Of a stretch of DNA of 64,000 bases, positions 37,466 to 46,292 are shown piece by piece. Origin of the DNA: Falsiroseomonas tokyonensis (GTDB lineage: Bacteria > Pseudomonadota > Alphaproteobacteria > Acetobacterales > Acetobacteraceae); the NCBI RefSeq assembly GCF_019024325.1, contig NZ_JAFNJS010000009.1, positions 140,839 through 204,838 on the forward strand. The letters run 5' to 3'. Within the stretch, counting starts at the first letter, position 1, and each line of letters starts with the position of its first letter. A model generated the notes under the pieces. It was given only the letters and a program-made list of their open reading frames with translations, was not told where the DNA came from and did not search any database. A program made the position numbers and the translations under genes.

Positions 37466-38331
37466 GCGTCCGCGCCGTCCAGCTTGTAGATGCGCTCCAC
37501 ATTGGTGCGCAGGAATTTCTGCAGCACCGCCTCAGGCAGGTTCAGCTCGGCGATTTCGGACATGGTGCGGCCGAAGTCGAGCACCGGGAAATCCGTGCCG
37601 AAGATAACCTTGTCCTGGCCGTAGCTGCGAATGTAGTGCTTGAAGCTGTCCGGCCAGTAGCGCGGGCTGTGCGCGTCCGATCCGATGAAGACGTTGCTGT
37701 GCTTCCAGGCCATGGCGATCATCTCCTCGGTCCAGGGGATGCCGACATGGATGCCGATGATCTTCAGCTCCGGGAAGTCGCAGGCCACGGCGTCGAGCGC
37801 GATCGGGCGGCCGACGGAGCGCAGCGGATAGCGTGGGTCGTAGACCATGGACTGGCCGACCTGCAGCTGCACCGGCACGTCGAGCTCGGCGCATTTCGCG
37901 TAGAAGGGGTACCACTTGGCATGGTCTGGGGCGAGCTCGAACCAGTGCGGGTAGAAATGCGCGCCGATGAAGCCGTACTCCGTCACGGCGCGGGACAGCT
38001 CTCGCACGCCGCGCATGCCTTCGGTGGGGTCGAGGCCCGCGAGACCATAGAAGCGATCCGGATGCGCCTGCACCGCATCCGCCACCAGCCTGTAGTCCAC
38101 ATGATAGCAGGCGGGATGGCCGAGGCGGCCGACCTTGGCCGCAATCAGGAAGGCTTTCTCGATGCCCGCGGCGTCCATGCGGGCGATCATGTCCTTCAGG
38201 CTCATGCCCTCAAAAATCTCGCGCTTGACGCGCATCTTGCTGGTGTAGAAGCCAGTGCGGTCCGGCCGGCCGGCAAGGGCCTCCGGCGTCCAGATATTCA
38301 CCACCGCGTCGATCGCCCGGATGCCCGTCAC
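37462..38331 (-). CDS. Amidohydrolase (ACMSD-like metal-dependent hydrolase)
   Basis: 289 residues of the amidohydrolase_2 family, with GAHFYPHW, IGIHVGIPWTEEM and FGTDFPVLDF motifs; the late His and Asp are metal and catalytic ligands. Relatives include decarboxylases of aromatic or 2-amino-muconic acids. The usual N-terminal HxH is replaced by DAVVNIWTP, so the metal site may be reduced. GTG at 38331 overlaps the dehydrogenase stop (GTGA). Confidence 0.85.
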   Translation of the reverse strand: MTGIRAIDAVVNIWTPEALAGRPDRTGFYTSKMRVKREIFEGMSLKDMIARMDAAGIEKAFLIAAKVGRLGHPACYHVDYRLVADAVQAHPDRFYGLAGLDPTEGMRGVRELSRAVTEYGFIGAHFYPHWFELAPDHAKWYPFYAKCAELDVPVQLQVGQSMVYDPRYPLRSVGRPIALDAVACDFPELKIIGIHVGIPWTEEMIAMAWKHSNVFIGSDAHSPRYWPDSFKHYIRSYGQDKVIFGTDFPVLDFGRTMSEIAELNLPEAVLQKFLRTNVERIYKLDGADA

Positions 38332-39479
38332 GCTCTTCCCCTTGCCGTCAGACCCATCTCCCGCGCGATGGTATCGCGCAGCACCTCGTTCGCGCCTTCG
38401 CCGAAAGTGTAGAGGCGCGAATCCCGCCACAGCCGCTGCATGTCGCTCTCGGCAGAGTAGCCGGCGCTGGCCATGATCTGCATGCCGGCATCCGCCACGT
38501 CGCGCAGCGTCTCGGTCGCGATGATCTTGGCCTGCGCCGCCTCCCGCCGGCAGGGCGCGCCGGCATCGATCAGCTGCGCCAGGTGGCGCACCATCAGCCG
38601 GGACTGGTCCACGCGCAGACGCATATCCACCAGGCGATGCGCCACGGCTTGGAAGCGGCCGATCGGCTGGCCGAATTGTTCTCGTGTTCGCGCATGATCC
38701 AACGCAATGCGCAGCGCGGCTTCCGCGGCGCCGGTCACCGTCGCGGCCATGGAAGCGCGGGAGTAGTGCAAAGTCGACATGAGATGCCCAAAGCCTTGGC
38801 CCTCCTGACCGAGCAGCGCCTCCTCCGGCAGAGCGACATCCTGCAGCCCGATGTCGAAGCTGGGCATGCAGTTGTTGCCGACCTTGGGCAGCGGCGTCAT
38901 GGCAATGCCGGGCGCATCCGTCGGCACCAGGAACAGCGAGATGCCGCGCGCGCCTTCCTTCTCCGGCCCCGTCCGCGCCGGCAGGATGAGCCAGCGCGCG
39001 CCCTCGGCATCGCTGATCCAGGTCTTGCGGCCATTGATGCGCCAGCCGCCGGCCTGGCGTGTGGCGCGGGTGCGGATGGCCGCGGCATCGCTGCCCGCCT
39101 GTGGCTCCGTCAACGCCAGCGCGCAGAAGGCGCGGCCCGCCATAAGCAGCGGCAGCATTTCGGCGCGCTGCGCCGCGGTGCCATGGGCGCGGATTGAGGC
39201 CAGACCGAAGCCCACCACGCGGTTGAAGATTGAAGCCGCCATATAGGCGTGCTGGCCCAGCGCCTCCTGCACCAGCGCCACCGTCGCCCAATCCGCGCCA
39301 AGCCCGCCTTCCGCCACCGGCACCGCCAGCGCAAACAGGCCGAGCTCGCCCATCTCCGGAAGCAGGTCGTAGGGCGGCACATGGCCCGCATCGCGCCGCC
39401 GGATCTCCGCCGGCGGCAGGCGCTTCGCCAGGAAGGCCTCGACCGAGCCGAGGATCTGCGCCTGTTCGGCGGGCAGCAT
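38328..39479 (-). CDS. Acyl-CoA dehydrogenase
   Basis: 383 residues. ALTEPQAGSDAAAIRT and WISDAEGARWLI (FAD and substrate regions), REQFGQPIGRFQAVAHRLVDM, then late GYSAESDMQRLWRDSRLYTFGEGANEVLRDTIAREMG, of which GEGANEV carries the region near the catalytic base. It oxidises an acyl-CoA using FAD. ATG at 39479 overlaps the permease stop (TGATG). The natural partner enzyme is the acyl-CoA ligase two genes downstream. Confidence 0.94.
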   Translation of the reverse strand: MLPAEQAQILGSVEAFLAKRLPPAEIRRRDAGHVPPYDLLPEMGELGLFALAVPVAEGGLGADWATVALVQEALGQHAYMAASIFNRVVGFGLASIRAHGTAAQRAEMLPLLMAGRAFCALALTEPQAGSDAAAIRTRATRQAGGWRINGRKTWISDAEGARWLILPARTGPEKEGARGISLFLVPTDAPGIAMTPLPKVGNNCMPSFDIGLQDVALPEEALLGQEGQGFGHLMSTLHYSRASMAATVTGAAEAALRIALDHARTREQFGQPIGRFQAVAHRLVDMRLRVDQSRLMVRHLAQLIDAGAPCRREAAQAKIIATETLRDVADAGMQIMASAGYSAESDMQRLWRDSRLYTFGEGANEVLRDTIAREMGLTARGRA

Positions 39480-40297
39480 CACACCCGCGGCCCGGCCGAG
39501 GCGTGCCAGGGCACCAGCATTTTGCGCAGCGCGCCGATCGCGAAGTAGAAAATGAAGCCGAGCAGCGACATGTGGATCAGCACCGCGAACATCTGATCCG
39601 TCTCGAAGGCGTTCAGCCGCGCGATCAGCAGATGGCCGAGCCCCGCATTGCCACCGAGATATTCGCCGACCACAGCGCCGATGATGGCGAGCACGATGCC
39701 GATCTCCAGCCCCGTGATGATGAAGGGCAGCGCGGAGGGGAATTCCAATCGGCGAAAGACCTGCCACCGCGTGGCGTTCAGCGAGACCATGACATCCCGA
39801 TGCCCCTCGTCGATGGATTTCACGCCCATCGCCGTATTGGTCAGGATCGGGAAGAAGGCGAGCACCGCGGCGACGATGACCTTCGAGGTCACGCCGAAGC
39901 CGAACCACAGCACGAAGAGCGGCACCAGCGCGACCTTCGGGATCACCTGCGTCGCCACGATGAAGGGGTTCAGCGTGAGTTCCAGCCAGCGCAGCCGCGC
40001 GATCAGCACGCCGAGCACCACGCCGATGACGCTGGCATAGGCGAAGCCGGACAGCGTCGCATAGACCGTCATCCAGGTGTGGTGCCAGGCGCGCGGATCG
40101 CGCAGCATCTCCAGCCAGGCGGTCCAGACAGCGCCGGGGCGCGGCAGGATCAGCGGCGAAACGCCGGCGTAGCGCACATAGGAATCCCAGATCAGGATCA
40201 GCACGGCCAGCAGGACGGGCGTGGTGATCCAGGGCAGCGCGCCATCCATGGTGACGAAGCGCTTGGCAAATTGCGCGGGGGCGGGTTTTGCGGTCAT
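39479..40297 (-). CDS. ABC transporter permease (NitT/TauT type)
   Basis: 272 residues with six predicted membrane segments and the EAA-type cytoplasmic loop in SLNATRWQVFRRLEFPSALPFIITGLEIG. It resembles SsuC/TauC permeases. It follows the ATPase gene by ten bp and overlaps the acyl-CoA dehydrogenase start. Confidence 0.94.
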   Translation of the reverse strand: MTAKPAPAQFAKRFVTMDGALPWITTPVLLAVLILIWDSYVRYAGVSPLILPRPGAVWTAWLEMLRDPRAWHHTWMTVYATLSGFAYASVIGVVLGVLIARLRWLELTLNPFIVATQVIPKVALVPLFVLWFGFGVTSKVIVAAVLAFFPILTNTAMGVKSIDEGHRDVMVSLNATRWQVFRRLEFPSALPFIITGLEIGIVLAIIGAVVGEYLGGNAGLGHLLIARLNAFETDQMFAVLIHMSLLGFIFYFAIGALRKMLVPWHASAGPRV

Positions 40298-40307
40298 CGC
40301 GGCGCCC

Positions 40308-41111
40308 TCAGCTGATCTCGTTGAGGCGGTGCCGCAGCTGGCGGACGATGGCCTGGAATTCGGGCGTCGATTGCAGGTCCGGCCCGCGCGGCCGCGCGAA
40401 AGGCACCTGGACCTCCATGTCCACGCGGCCGGGACGCGGCGAAAGCAGCAGGATGCGGTCGGCCAGGAACACCGCCTCCGCGATGGAATGCGTGACCAGC
40501 ACGATCGTCTTGCGTGTCTCCATCCAGATGCGCTGCAGCTCGATATTCATCGCCTCCCGCGTCATGGCGTCCAGCGCGCCGAAGGGCTCGTCCATCAGCA
40601 GGATGCGCGGATCGTAGGACAAAGCGCGCGCGATGGCGGCGCGCTGGCGCATGCCCCCCGACAATTCGCGCGGCCAGCGTTTCTCGAATCCCTGGATGCC
40701 GACCAGCTTCGCCAGCGCCTGGGCGCGCGCGGCGCGGTCCGCCTTCGGCGCGCCCTTCAGCTCCAGCGGCAGGGCGATGTTCTGCTCGATGCTGAGCCAG
40801 GGGAACAGATTGGCTTCCTGGAAGACCATGCCGAGGTCGGACAGCGCCTCCGCCTGGCGCTGGCCATTGCGCCACAGGCTGTGGCCCTCGATGGCGATCT
40901 CGCCGGAGGTCGGCGCGATCAGCCCGCCGATCATGCGCAGCAGCGTGGTCTTGCCGCAGCCGGAGGGGCCGAGCAGCACGAGGAATTCGCCATCCGCCAC
41001 GGCCAGATCGGTGGCGGCCAGCGCATGCACCGGCTCGTCCCGCGTGCCGTACCACTTCTCGACCGCCTGGAAGGCGATCGCCGGTTGCGTCTCTGTGTGT
41101 GCAGCCTGCAT
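40308..41111 (-). CDS. ABC transporter ATP-binding protein (NitT/TauT type)
   Basis: 267 residues. Walker A GPSGCGKTT, signature LSGGMRQR, Walker B LLMDEPFGALD and H-loop VTHSI. The start MQAAHTETQPA at 41111 was chosen because the upstream frame lies within the isochorismatase gene. It energises uptake together with the adjacent permease and binding protein. Confidence 0.94.
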   Translation of the reverse strand: MQAAHTETQPAIAFQAVEKWYGTRDEPVHALAATDLAVADGEFLVLLGPSGCGKTTLLRMIGGLIAPTSGEIAIEGHSLWRNGQRQAEALSDLGMVFQEANLFPWLSIEQNIALPLELKGAPKADRAARAQALAKLVGIQGFEKRWPRELSGGMRQRAAIARALSYDPRILLMDEPFGALDAMTREAMNIELQRIWMETRKTIVLVTHSIAEAVFLADRILLLSPRPGRVDMEVQVPFARPRGPDLQSTPEFQAIVRQLRHRLNEIS

Positions 41112-41152
41112 CCCGCGAGGATCGCGCGCCTTCCCGGCGCTGTCCACCCCGA

Positions 41153-41782
41153 TCAGTCCAGCGGAAACTCCGCCTCGCCCGCCGCGATGGCATCCGCCGC
41201 CTGGTTCGCGCCGATGATCCGCGCAAAACCGAACTGCATGGCGGAGAGCGAGGCGGCGTGGCGCGCTTCGTCGAAATCCGCCACCGCATCGCGTACCACG
41301 AAGCAGCGCAGATCCCGCTGCGCGGCATCCCGCACGCTGCTCTCTACGCACATGGAGGTGGTGACACCACCGACCATCAGCGCGCGGATGCCGCGCGTGG
41401 CCAGCACGACATCCAGCGCCGTGCCGAAGAAGGCGGAGTAGCGCGGCTTGTCGAGTACCACGTCGCCGGGCTGCACCCCCGCCTCCTCCGGTAGCGCCAC
41501 ATCCGCGCTGCCGGCCGCCAGCGCGCGCAACTCGCCCAGCCGCGGCCGCAGCTCCGTCGTCAGTAGCCCGCCATCGGCATGATCCGCGCGCAGAACGTGG
41601 CGCGTCCAGATCACCGGCATGCCCACGGCACGCGCCGCCCGCGCCAGGGCAGAACCCTGCCGCGCGGCTTCGGCGCAGGCCGAGACATCCCGCCCCTGCG
41701 CGGCCACAAAACCCTCCGGATCCAGGAAGCCGCGCTGGTAGTCCACCAGCAGCAGCGCGGCCTCCGCGCGCCGAAAACGCAT
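41153..41782 (-). CDS. Isochorismatase-like cysteine hydrolase
   Basis: 209 residues. LLLVDYQRGF (catalytic Asp), DKPRYSAFFGT (catalytic Lys) and GGVTTSMCVESSVRDA (nucleophilic Cys) match the family of cysteine hydrolases such as N-carbamoylsarcosine amidase. Together with the amidohydrolase it suggests an amide- or ureide-containing substrate. Its ATG overlaps the binding-protein stop (TGATG). Confidence 0.9.
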   Translation of the reverse strand: MRFRRAEAALLLVDYQRGFLDPEGFVAAQGRDVSACAEAARQGSALARAARAVGMPVIWTRHVLRADHADGGLLTTELRPRLGELRALAAGSADVALPEEAGVQPGDVVLDKPRYSAFFGTALDVVLATRGIRALMVGGVTTSMCVESSVRDAAQRDLRCFVVRDAVADFDEARHAASLSAMQFGFARIIGANQAADAIAAGEAEFPLD

Positions 41783-42801
41783 CAGGCGAGCGCGCGCTCG
41801 ACGAACTCGTTGGTATAGAGCGTCTCGGCCTTGACGCCCGCCGGCGCGAAGCCCGCCGCCGCCATCAGGTCGTAGCCGCGCTGCCAGCGCTCCGGCACGT
41901 TGCGCAGCATGTTCTCGCGCCCCGCGGTCAGCCAGAACTGCATCTCGTTGCGCAGGATCAGCGGCGCGGTCGCGGCGTTGCGCATCTCCGCAATCTCGAA
42001 GCCGCGCAGATTGGCCAGCGTCTTCGACAGATCGGTGTCGGCCAGCATATCGTCCAGCGAGCGCTTCACCGCGCGCAGGAAGCGCACCACCAGGTCGCCA
42101 TTCTGCGCCAGCGTCGAACGGCGCGCGATGTAACACTGGCCCGGAATCGGCGCGACGTCGTCCGTGTTCCAGGAGATATGCGGCGTATTCGCCGCCTGCA
42201 GCGCCACCGGCACGCCTGCCGAGACGATATAGGCATCGAGCCGCCCCTGCGCGATCAGCTGCAGCCCGGCCGGCGAATTCGGTGCCACCTGCCGCGCCAC
42301 CCGCGCCCGGTCCAGCCCGCGATCCTGCAGCATCACATCCAGCACGATCTCCGTCGCCCCGCCGACCGAGAGCACGCCGATGGTCTTGCCCACCATATCC
42401 GCCGGCGTCCGCACCGGCTTGGCCGGGCTGCTGATGACGTAGAAGGGCGAGCCCTGGCTGATGGTGCCCACCGCGATCAGGTCGTCGCCGCCTGGGCGGG
42501 AGGAGGCGCGGATATGGTCGCCCACGCCGGTGCGGGACAGCAGCCCGCCGCCGCCCACGATCTGCTGCACCGCCATGGCGGAGCCGCGGCCCTGCTCGAT
42601 GGTGACGTCCAGCCCCTCGCGTTCGAAATAGCCGCCGCCCTTGGCGTTCAGCACATCGACGAAGGCCAGGATGTAGGAGAAGGGCGTGACGAAGGTGATC
42701 GCCCGCGCGGCTTGGGCCCCCGCGTCCCGCAGCGTCAGGGCGACAAGCCCGCCGCTGCCCAGGGCGAGCGCGGCGCGGCGCGAAAGGGTCGGGTTCGGCA
42801 T
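41782..42801 (-). CDS. NitT/TauT-type periplasmic substrate-binding protein
   Basis: 339 residues. N-terminal export signal PNPTLSRRAALALGSGGLVALT with a twin-Arg feature, then a type-2 periplasmic binding fold of the NMT1/SsuA kind (YFEREGLDVTIEQGRGSAMAVQ, GKTIGVLSVGGATEIVLD). GAGGAG precedes ATG at 42801. It is the second gene of the operon, 77 bp after the dioxygenase. The ligand is unknown. Confidence 0.91.
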   Translation of the reverse strand: MPNPTLSRRAALALGSGGLVALTLRDAGAQAARAITFVTPFSYILAFVDVLNAKGGGYFEREGLDVTIEQGRGSAMAVQQIVGGGGLLSRTGVGDHIRASSRPGGDDLIAVGTISQGSPFYVISSPAKPVRTPADMVGKTIGVLSVGGATEIVLDVMLQDRGLDRARVARQVAPNSPAGLQLIAQGRLDAYIVSAGVPVALQAANTPHISWNTDDVAPIPGQCYIARRSTLAQNGDLVVRFLRAVKRSLDDMLADTDLSKTLANLRGFEIAEMRNAATAPLILRNEMQFWLTAGRENMLRNVPERWQRGYDLMAAAGFAPAGVKAETLYTNEFVERALA

Positions 42802-42878
42802 GGTCAGCTCCTCGGGCATGGCGCCCCAAGCTGAAGCCGCGCCGGCCCCGCCGTCAATGGCACTTGCATCCCAGCCGG

Positions 42879-43754
42879 TCAGACCGGCCGGTCGCCCTGG
42901 ATGGTCACGCGGTTGCCGTAGCGCGTCGCGGGCCAGTAGTCCCACATCGCCCGGTGCTGCGCGCAGCGGTTGTCCCAGAAGGCCACCGAATTCGCCCGCC
43001 AGCGGAAGCGGCACTGGAACAGCGGATTGGCGGCGTGGTCGAAGAGGTAATCCAGGATCGCCGTGCTCTCATCGAGCGGGATATCCAGGATGCGCCGCGT
43101 GAAACCCTTGTTGACGAAAAGCGCGCGACGGCCGGTAACGGGATGCGTGCGGATCACCGGATGCACCGCGCGCGGATACACCGGCTTGTCCTGCACGCCG
43201 AGATTCGCATAGGTGCCGCGATAGACCTCCTCCCCGTCATGCACGGCCGTCAGGCCTTCCAAATATGTCTTCATGCGGTCCGAGAGCGCGTCATAGGCCG
43301 CGTACATGCTGGCGAACAGCGTATCACCGCCGACCGCCGGCTGTTCCTTGATGTAGAGGATGCTGCCCATCGGCGGTTCCTCGTCGCAGGAGACGTCGGA
43401 ATGCCAGAACTCGCCATTGGCGCGCGGGCTGTCGCGATCCGCCTTGATGATCATCAGCGCCGGATGGCCCTCCGTCGGCGCCGCCGGATGGATATGCAGC
43501 TCGCCAAACTGCCGCCCGAAATCGAGGTGCTGCTGCGGCGTCATCTTCTGGTCGCGGAAGAAGATCACCAGGTTCTCGGCCAGGGCGCGATGGATTTCCT
43601 GCATCTGCGCTTCGGTTGGACGGCCGAGGTCGACGCCGTCGATTTCCGCCCCGATGATCGGGGTCAGCTTCTGCACCGAGATGCTGCGATAGGGCTCCGC
43701 GGCATCGGCCGCATGGCGGTAGCGCGGCCCGGACTTGCTGCTCACATGGTTCAT
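42879..43754 (-). CDS. TauD/TfdA-family 2-oxoglutarate dioxygenase
   Basis: 291 residues. The iron triad is visible as His118 and Asp120 in WHSDV and His267 in HRAMWDYWP; the Arg in ATRYGNRV would bind 2-oxoglutarate. Family members hydroxylate taurine, alkyl sulfates, 2,4-D and others. It is the first gene of the eight-gene operon, with AGGGGAA upstream of ATG 43754. The co-encoded sulfonate-type ABC importer fits a sulfonate or aryl-oxy acid, but this is not shown. Confidence 0.92.
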   Translation of the reverse strand: MNHVSSKSGPRYRHAADAAEPYRSISVQKLTPIIGAEIDGVDLGRPTEAQMQEIHRALAENLVIFFRDQKMTPQQHLDFGRQFGELHIHPAAPTEGHPALMIIKADRDSPRANGEFWHSDVSCDEEPPMGSILYIKEQPAVGGDTLFASMYAAYDALSDRMKTYLEGLTAVHDGEEVYRGTYANLGVQDKPVYPRAVHPVIRTHPVTGRRALFVNKGFTRRILDIPLDESTAILDYLFDHAANPLFQCRFRWRANSVAFWDNRCAQHRAMWDYWPATRYGNRVTIQGDRPV

Positions 43755-43841
43755 GGGCGTTCCCCTTTTTCGTGCATCGGCCGAGGCTGATGAGGCCGAA
43801 AGGGAACCGCAGGCGCCCGGGCGCGTCAAGCGAGGCGCGCG

Positions 43842-44870
43842 CTATTGCAGCGTCACAATCTCCTCCGTCAGACGGTCCAGCGGCATCTCCAGCTCCACCG
43901 CGCCGGCCTGCATGGCGGCCCTGGGCATGCCGTAGATCACGCAGCTCGCCTCGCTCTGCCCCAGGGTGCGGGCGCCGGCGCGGCGCATCTCCAGCAACCC
44001 GGCCGCGCCGTCGCGGCCCATGCCGGTGAGGATGATGCCCATGGCCGCGCGCCCGGCCACGGCGGCGACGGAGGCGAAGAGCACATCGACCGATGGCCGG
44101 TGGCCGGAGACCGGCGCGCCGTCATGCAGCCGGCAGGCGAAATGCGCGCCGTCCCGCACCAGCTCCAGGTGGCGCGCGCCGGGCGCGATATAGACGTGCC
44201 CGGGCATCACCCGGCGGCCATCCTCGGCCTCCGTCACCGTCATCGCGCATTGCGCATCGAGACGCCGGGCGAAGGAGGAGGTGAAGCCGGCCGGCATGTG
44301 CTGCGTCACCAGCAGCGCCGGCGCGGTGGCGGGCAGGCGCGTGATCATGCGCTGCAGCGTCTCCACCCCGCCGGTGGAGGCGCCGATGGCGACGATCCGC
44401 CCCGCGGTGGACAGGCGCGGATCCACCTGTAGCGGTGCGCTGGCCACGGGCCGGGCCTCCCGGGCGCGGGGACGCGCGGCCGCCGCGGCCTTCACCTTGG
44501 CCACCAGCTCCGCGCCCAGTTCGATCATGCCGCTGCGGATATCGATCAGCGGCTTCGCGACATAATCCACCGCGCCGAGTTCCATCGCTCGCAGCGCCGC
44601 CTCCGCGCACTTCTGCGTCAGGGTGGAGATCACCACCACCGGCATGGGCCGCAGCGCCATCAGGCGCTCGAGGAAGCTGAGGCCGTCCATGCGCGGCATC
44701 TCGATATCCAGCGTCAGCACATTCGGCGACAGCGCCTTGATCCGCTCGCGCGCGATGATCGGGTCGGGCGCGGTGCCGACCACGGTGATGCCGGGATCGC
44801 GCGAGAGCAGTTCGGTCAGCAGCTGGCGGATCAGCGCCGAATCATCGATCACCAGGACCTTCACGGGCAT
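43842..44870 (-). CDS. cheB: Chemotaxis protein-glutamate methylesterase CheB
   Basis: 342 residues: receiver domain with phosphoacceptor Asp55 in TLDIEMPRMDG, a linker, and a methylesterase domain with GASTGG (catalytic Ser), TQHMPAGF (His) and TGMGRDGA (Asp). It removes methyl groups from MCPs and so resets sensing. It is the last gene of the operon; its ATG overlaps the cheD stop (TGATG). Confidence 0.97.
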   Translation of the reverse strand: MPVKVLVIDDSALIRQLLTELLSRDPGITVVGTAPDPIIARERIKALSPNVLTLDIEMPRMDGLSFLERLMALRPMPVVVISTLTQKCAEAALRAMELGAVDYVAKPLIDIRSGMIELGAELVAKVKAAAAARPRAREARPVASAPLQVDPRLSTAGRIVAIGASTGGVETLQRMITRLPATAPALLVTQHMPAGFTSSFARRLDAQCAMTVTEAEDGRRVMPGHVYIAPGARHLELVRDGAHFACRLHDGAPVSGHRPSVDVLFASVAAVAGRAAMGIILTGMGRDGAAGLLEMRRAGARTLGQSEASCVIYGMPRAAMQAGAVELEMPLDRLTEEIVTLQ

Positions 44871-45427
44871 CAGACCATCTCCGCGGCGGGTAGGCGACCC
44901 GCGACAAGCTCTGCCTCCAGCGCATCGCCGGCCGCCGCTGCCGTCGCGGCAGGCAGCAGCATCATGAAGGCCTGGCCGCTGACCGGCATGTAGAGGATGC
45001 GGCGGGCATGGTGCCCGCCCAGCTGCCGCACCAGAGGGCTGAGGCGTGCCCGCCGTAGATAGGCGTCGACGAAGCTGACATTGCGCCCACCGATCAGGCC
45101 ACGGTCCTGCGCCAGCTGCGCACCGCCGAACAGCTTCACCTCCAGCCGCGGCCGCTGGCCGCCGCGCCGCAGAATATCGTCGATCAGCCGCTCCATGGCG
45201 AAATTGCCGTAGCGCAGGCTGGCCGTGCCGCCACCCCAATGGCCTTCGCGGCTTTCTGGCAGCATGAAGTGATTGAGCCCACCGATGCCCGCGACCGGAT
45301 CGCGGATGCAGGCGGCGACGCAGGAGCCGAGCACGGTGGCGATCGCTTCCTCCGGCGCGGCCGTGACGTAGTGTTCGCCGGGCGAAACCCTGACGATGCG
45401 GCGACCGGCCGAGGGATCCAGGCCCAC
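44870..45427 (-). CDS. cheD: Chemoreceptor glutamine deamidase CheD
   Basis: 185 residues. Catalytic residues are visible as Thr31, Cys36 (LGSCVAAC) and His53 (GLNHFMLP). It deamidates receptor glutamines and in other bacteria responds to CheC/CheY. It is placed between cheR and cheB. No cheC is present in the window. Confidence 0.96.
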   Translation of the reverse strand: MGLDPSAGRRIVRVSPGEHYVTAAPEEAIATVLGSCVAACIRDPVAGIGGLNHFMLPESREGHWGGGTASLRYGNFAMERLIDDILRRGGQRPRLEVKLFGGAQLAQDRGLIGGRNVSFVDAYLRRARLSPLVRQLGGHHARRILYMPVSGQAFMMLLPAATAAAAGDALEAELVAGRLPAAEMV

Positions 45428-45437
45428 CCGCTGCCCT

Positions 45438-46292
45438 TCAGCGCAGCTTGCGGTAGATGGTGCGGCCCAGATGCTGGAAGCGCTCGCTCACACGGTACAA
45501 CGTCTCCGAATGGCCGACGAAGAGATGGCCGCCGGGGCAGAGCATCTCCGCGAAGCGGTCGAACAGGATGCGCTGTGTCGGCTTGTCGAAATAGATCACG
45601 ACATTGCGGCAGAAGATCGCGTCGAAGGGCCCGCGCATCGGCCAGGCCTGCAGCAGGTTCAAGGGCAGGAAGCTGATCAGGGATTTCAGCTCCGCCCCCA
45701 TCTCGACCTGGGACCCCACCGCCTGGGTATGGGCGCGGCGCAGATGGGGCGGAATGGCGGAAGCGCGGTCCGCGGCGTAGCGGCCGGCCTCGCCGTGCGC
45801 CACCATGTCCGTGTCGATATCGGTGGCCAGGATGCGCGCATCCCAGGAATCGAGATCGGGCATGGCGCTGCGCAGCGTCATCGCGATGGTGTAGGGCTCC
45901 TCGCCCGAGGAGCAGCCGGCGGACCAGATGCGCAGCCGCCGCTGGCCACGCGGCAGCTTCGGCAGGATGCTCTGCGCCAGGTGATCGAAGTGGTGCGGTT
46001 CGCGGAAGAAGCCGGTCAGGTTGGTGGTGATCGCATTGATCATCCGCACCTGCTCCTCCGCGCCGTCCGGCCCCTCCAGCACCGCCACATAGGCGGCGAA
46101 GCTGCCGAGCCGCAGCGCGCGCAGGCGGCGCCGCAGCCGGCCATAGACCAGGTCGCGCTTGCTGTCGCTGAGCGCGATGCCGGAATGCTGCCGGACCAGC
46201 GCGACGATCCGGCCGAAATCCTGGTCCGTCAGCGACACCTCGCCGAGCGACGGGTCGGCCAGGGCGGAGGCAGCGGTCAAAACGCCTCCCAT
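45438..46292 (-). CDS. cheR: Chemotaxis protein methyltransferase CheR
   Basis: 284 residues: N-terminal helical domain ([19 protein letters not shown]) and SAM-binding domain ([32 protein letters not shown]). It methylates receptor glutamates. Its start overlaps the MCP 3' end by 16 bases. The MCP ends in a WEAF pentapeptide that could tether this enzyme. Confidence 0.96.
   Translation of the reverse strand: MGGVLTAASALADPSLGEVSLTDQDFGRIVALVRQHSGIALSDSKRDLVYGRLRRRLRALRLGSFAAYVAVLEGPDGAEEQVRMINAITTNLTGFFREPHHFDHLAQSILPKLPRGQRRLRIWSAGCSSGEEPYTIAMTLRSAMPDLDSWDARILATDIDTDMVAHGEAGRYAADRASAIPPHLRRAHTQAVGSQVEMGAELKSLISFLPLNLLQAWPMRGPFDAIFCRNVVIYFDKPTQRILFDRFAEMLCPGGHLFVGHSETLYRVSERFQHLGRTIYRKLR

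Noticed and set aside
32596..37489. Two very long plus-strand frames opposite the RND and acyl-CoA ligase genes
   Set aside because: They are antisense to genes with complete family motifs and show His/Gln/Arg-rich noise composition.
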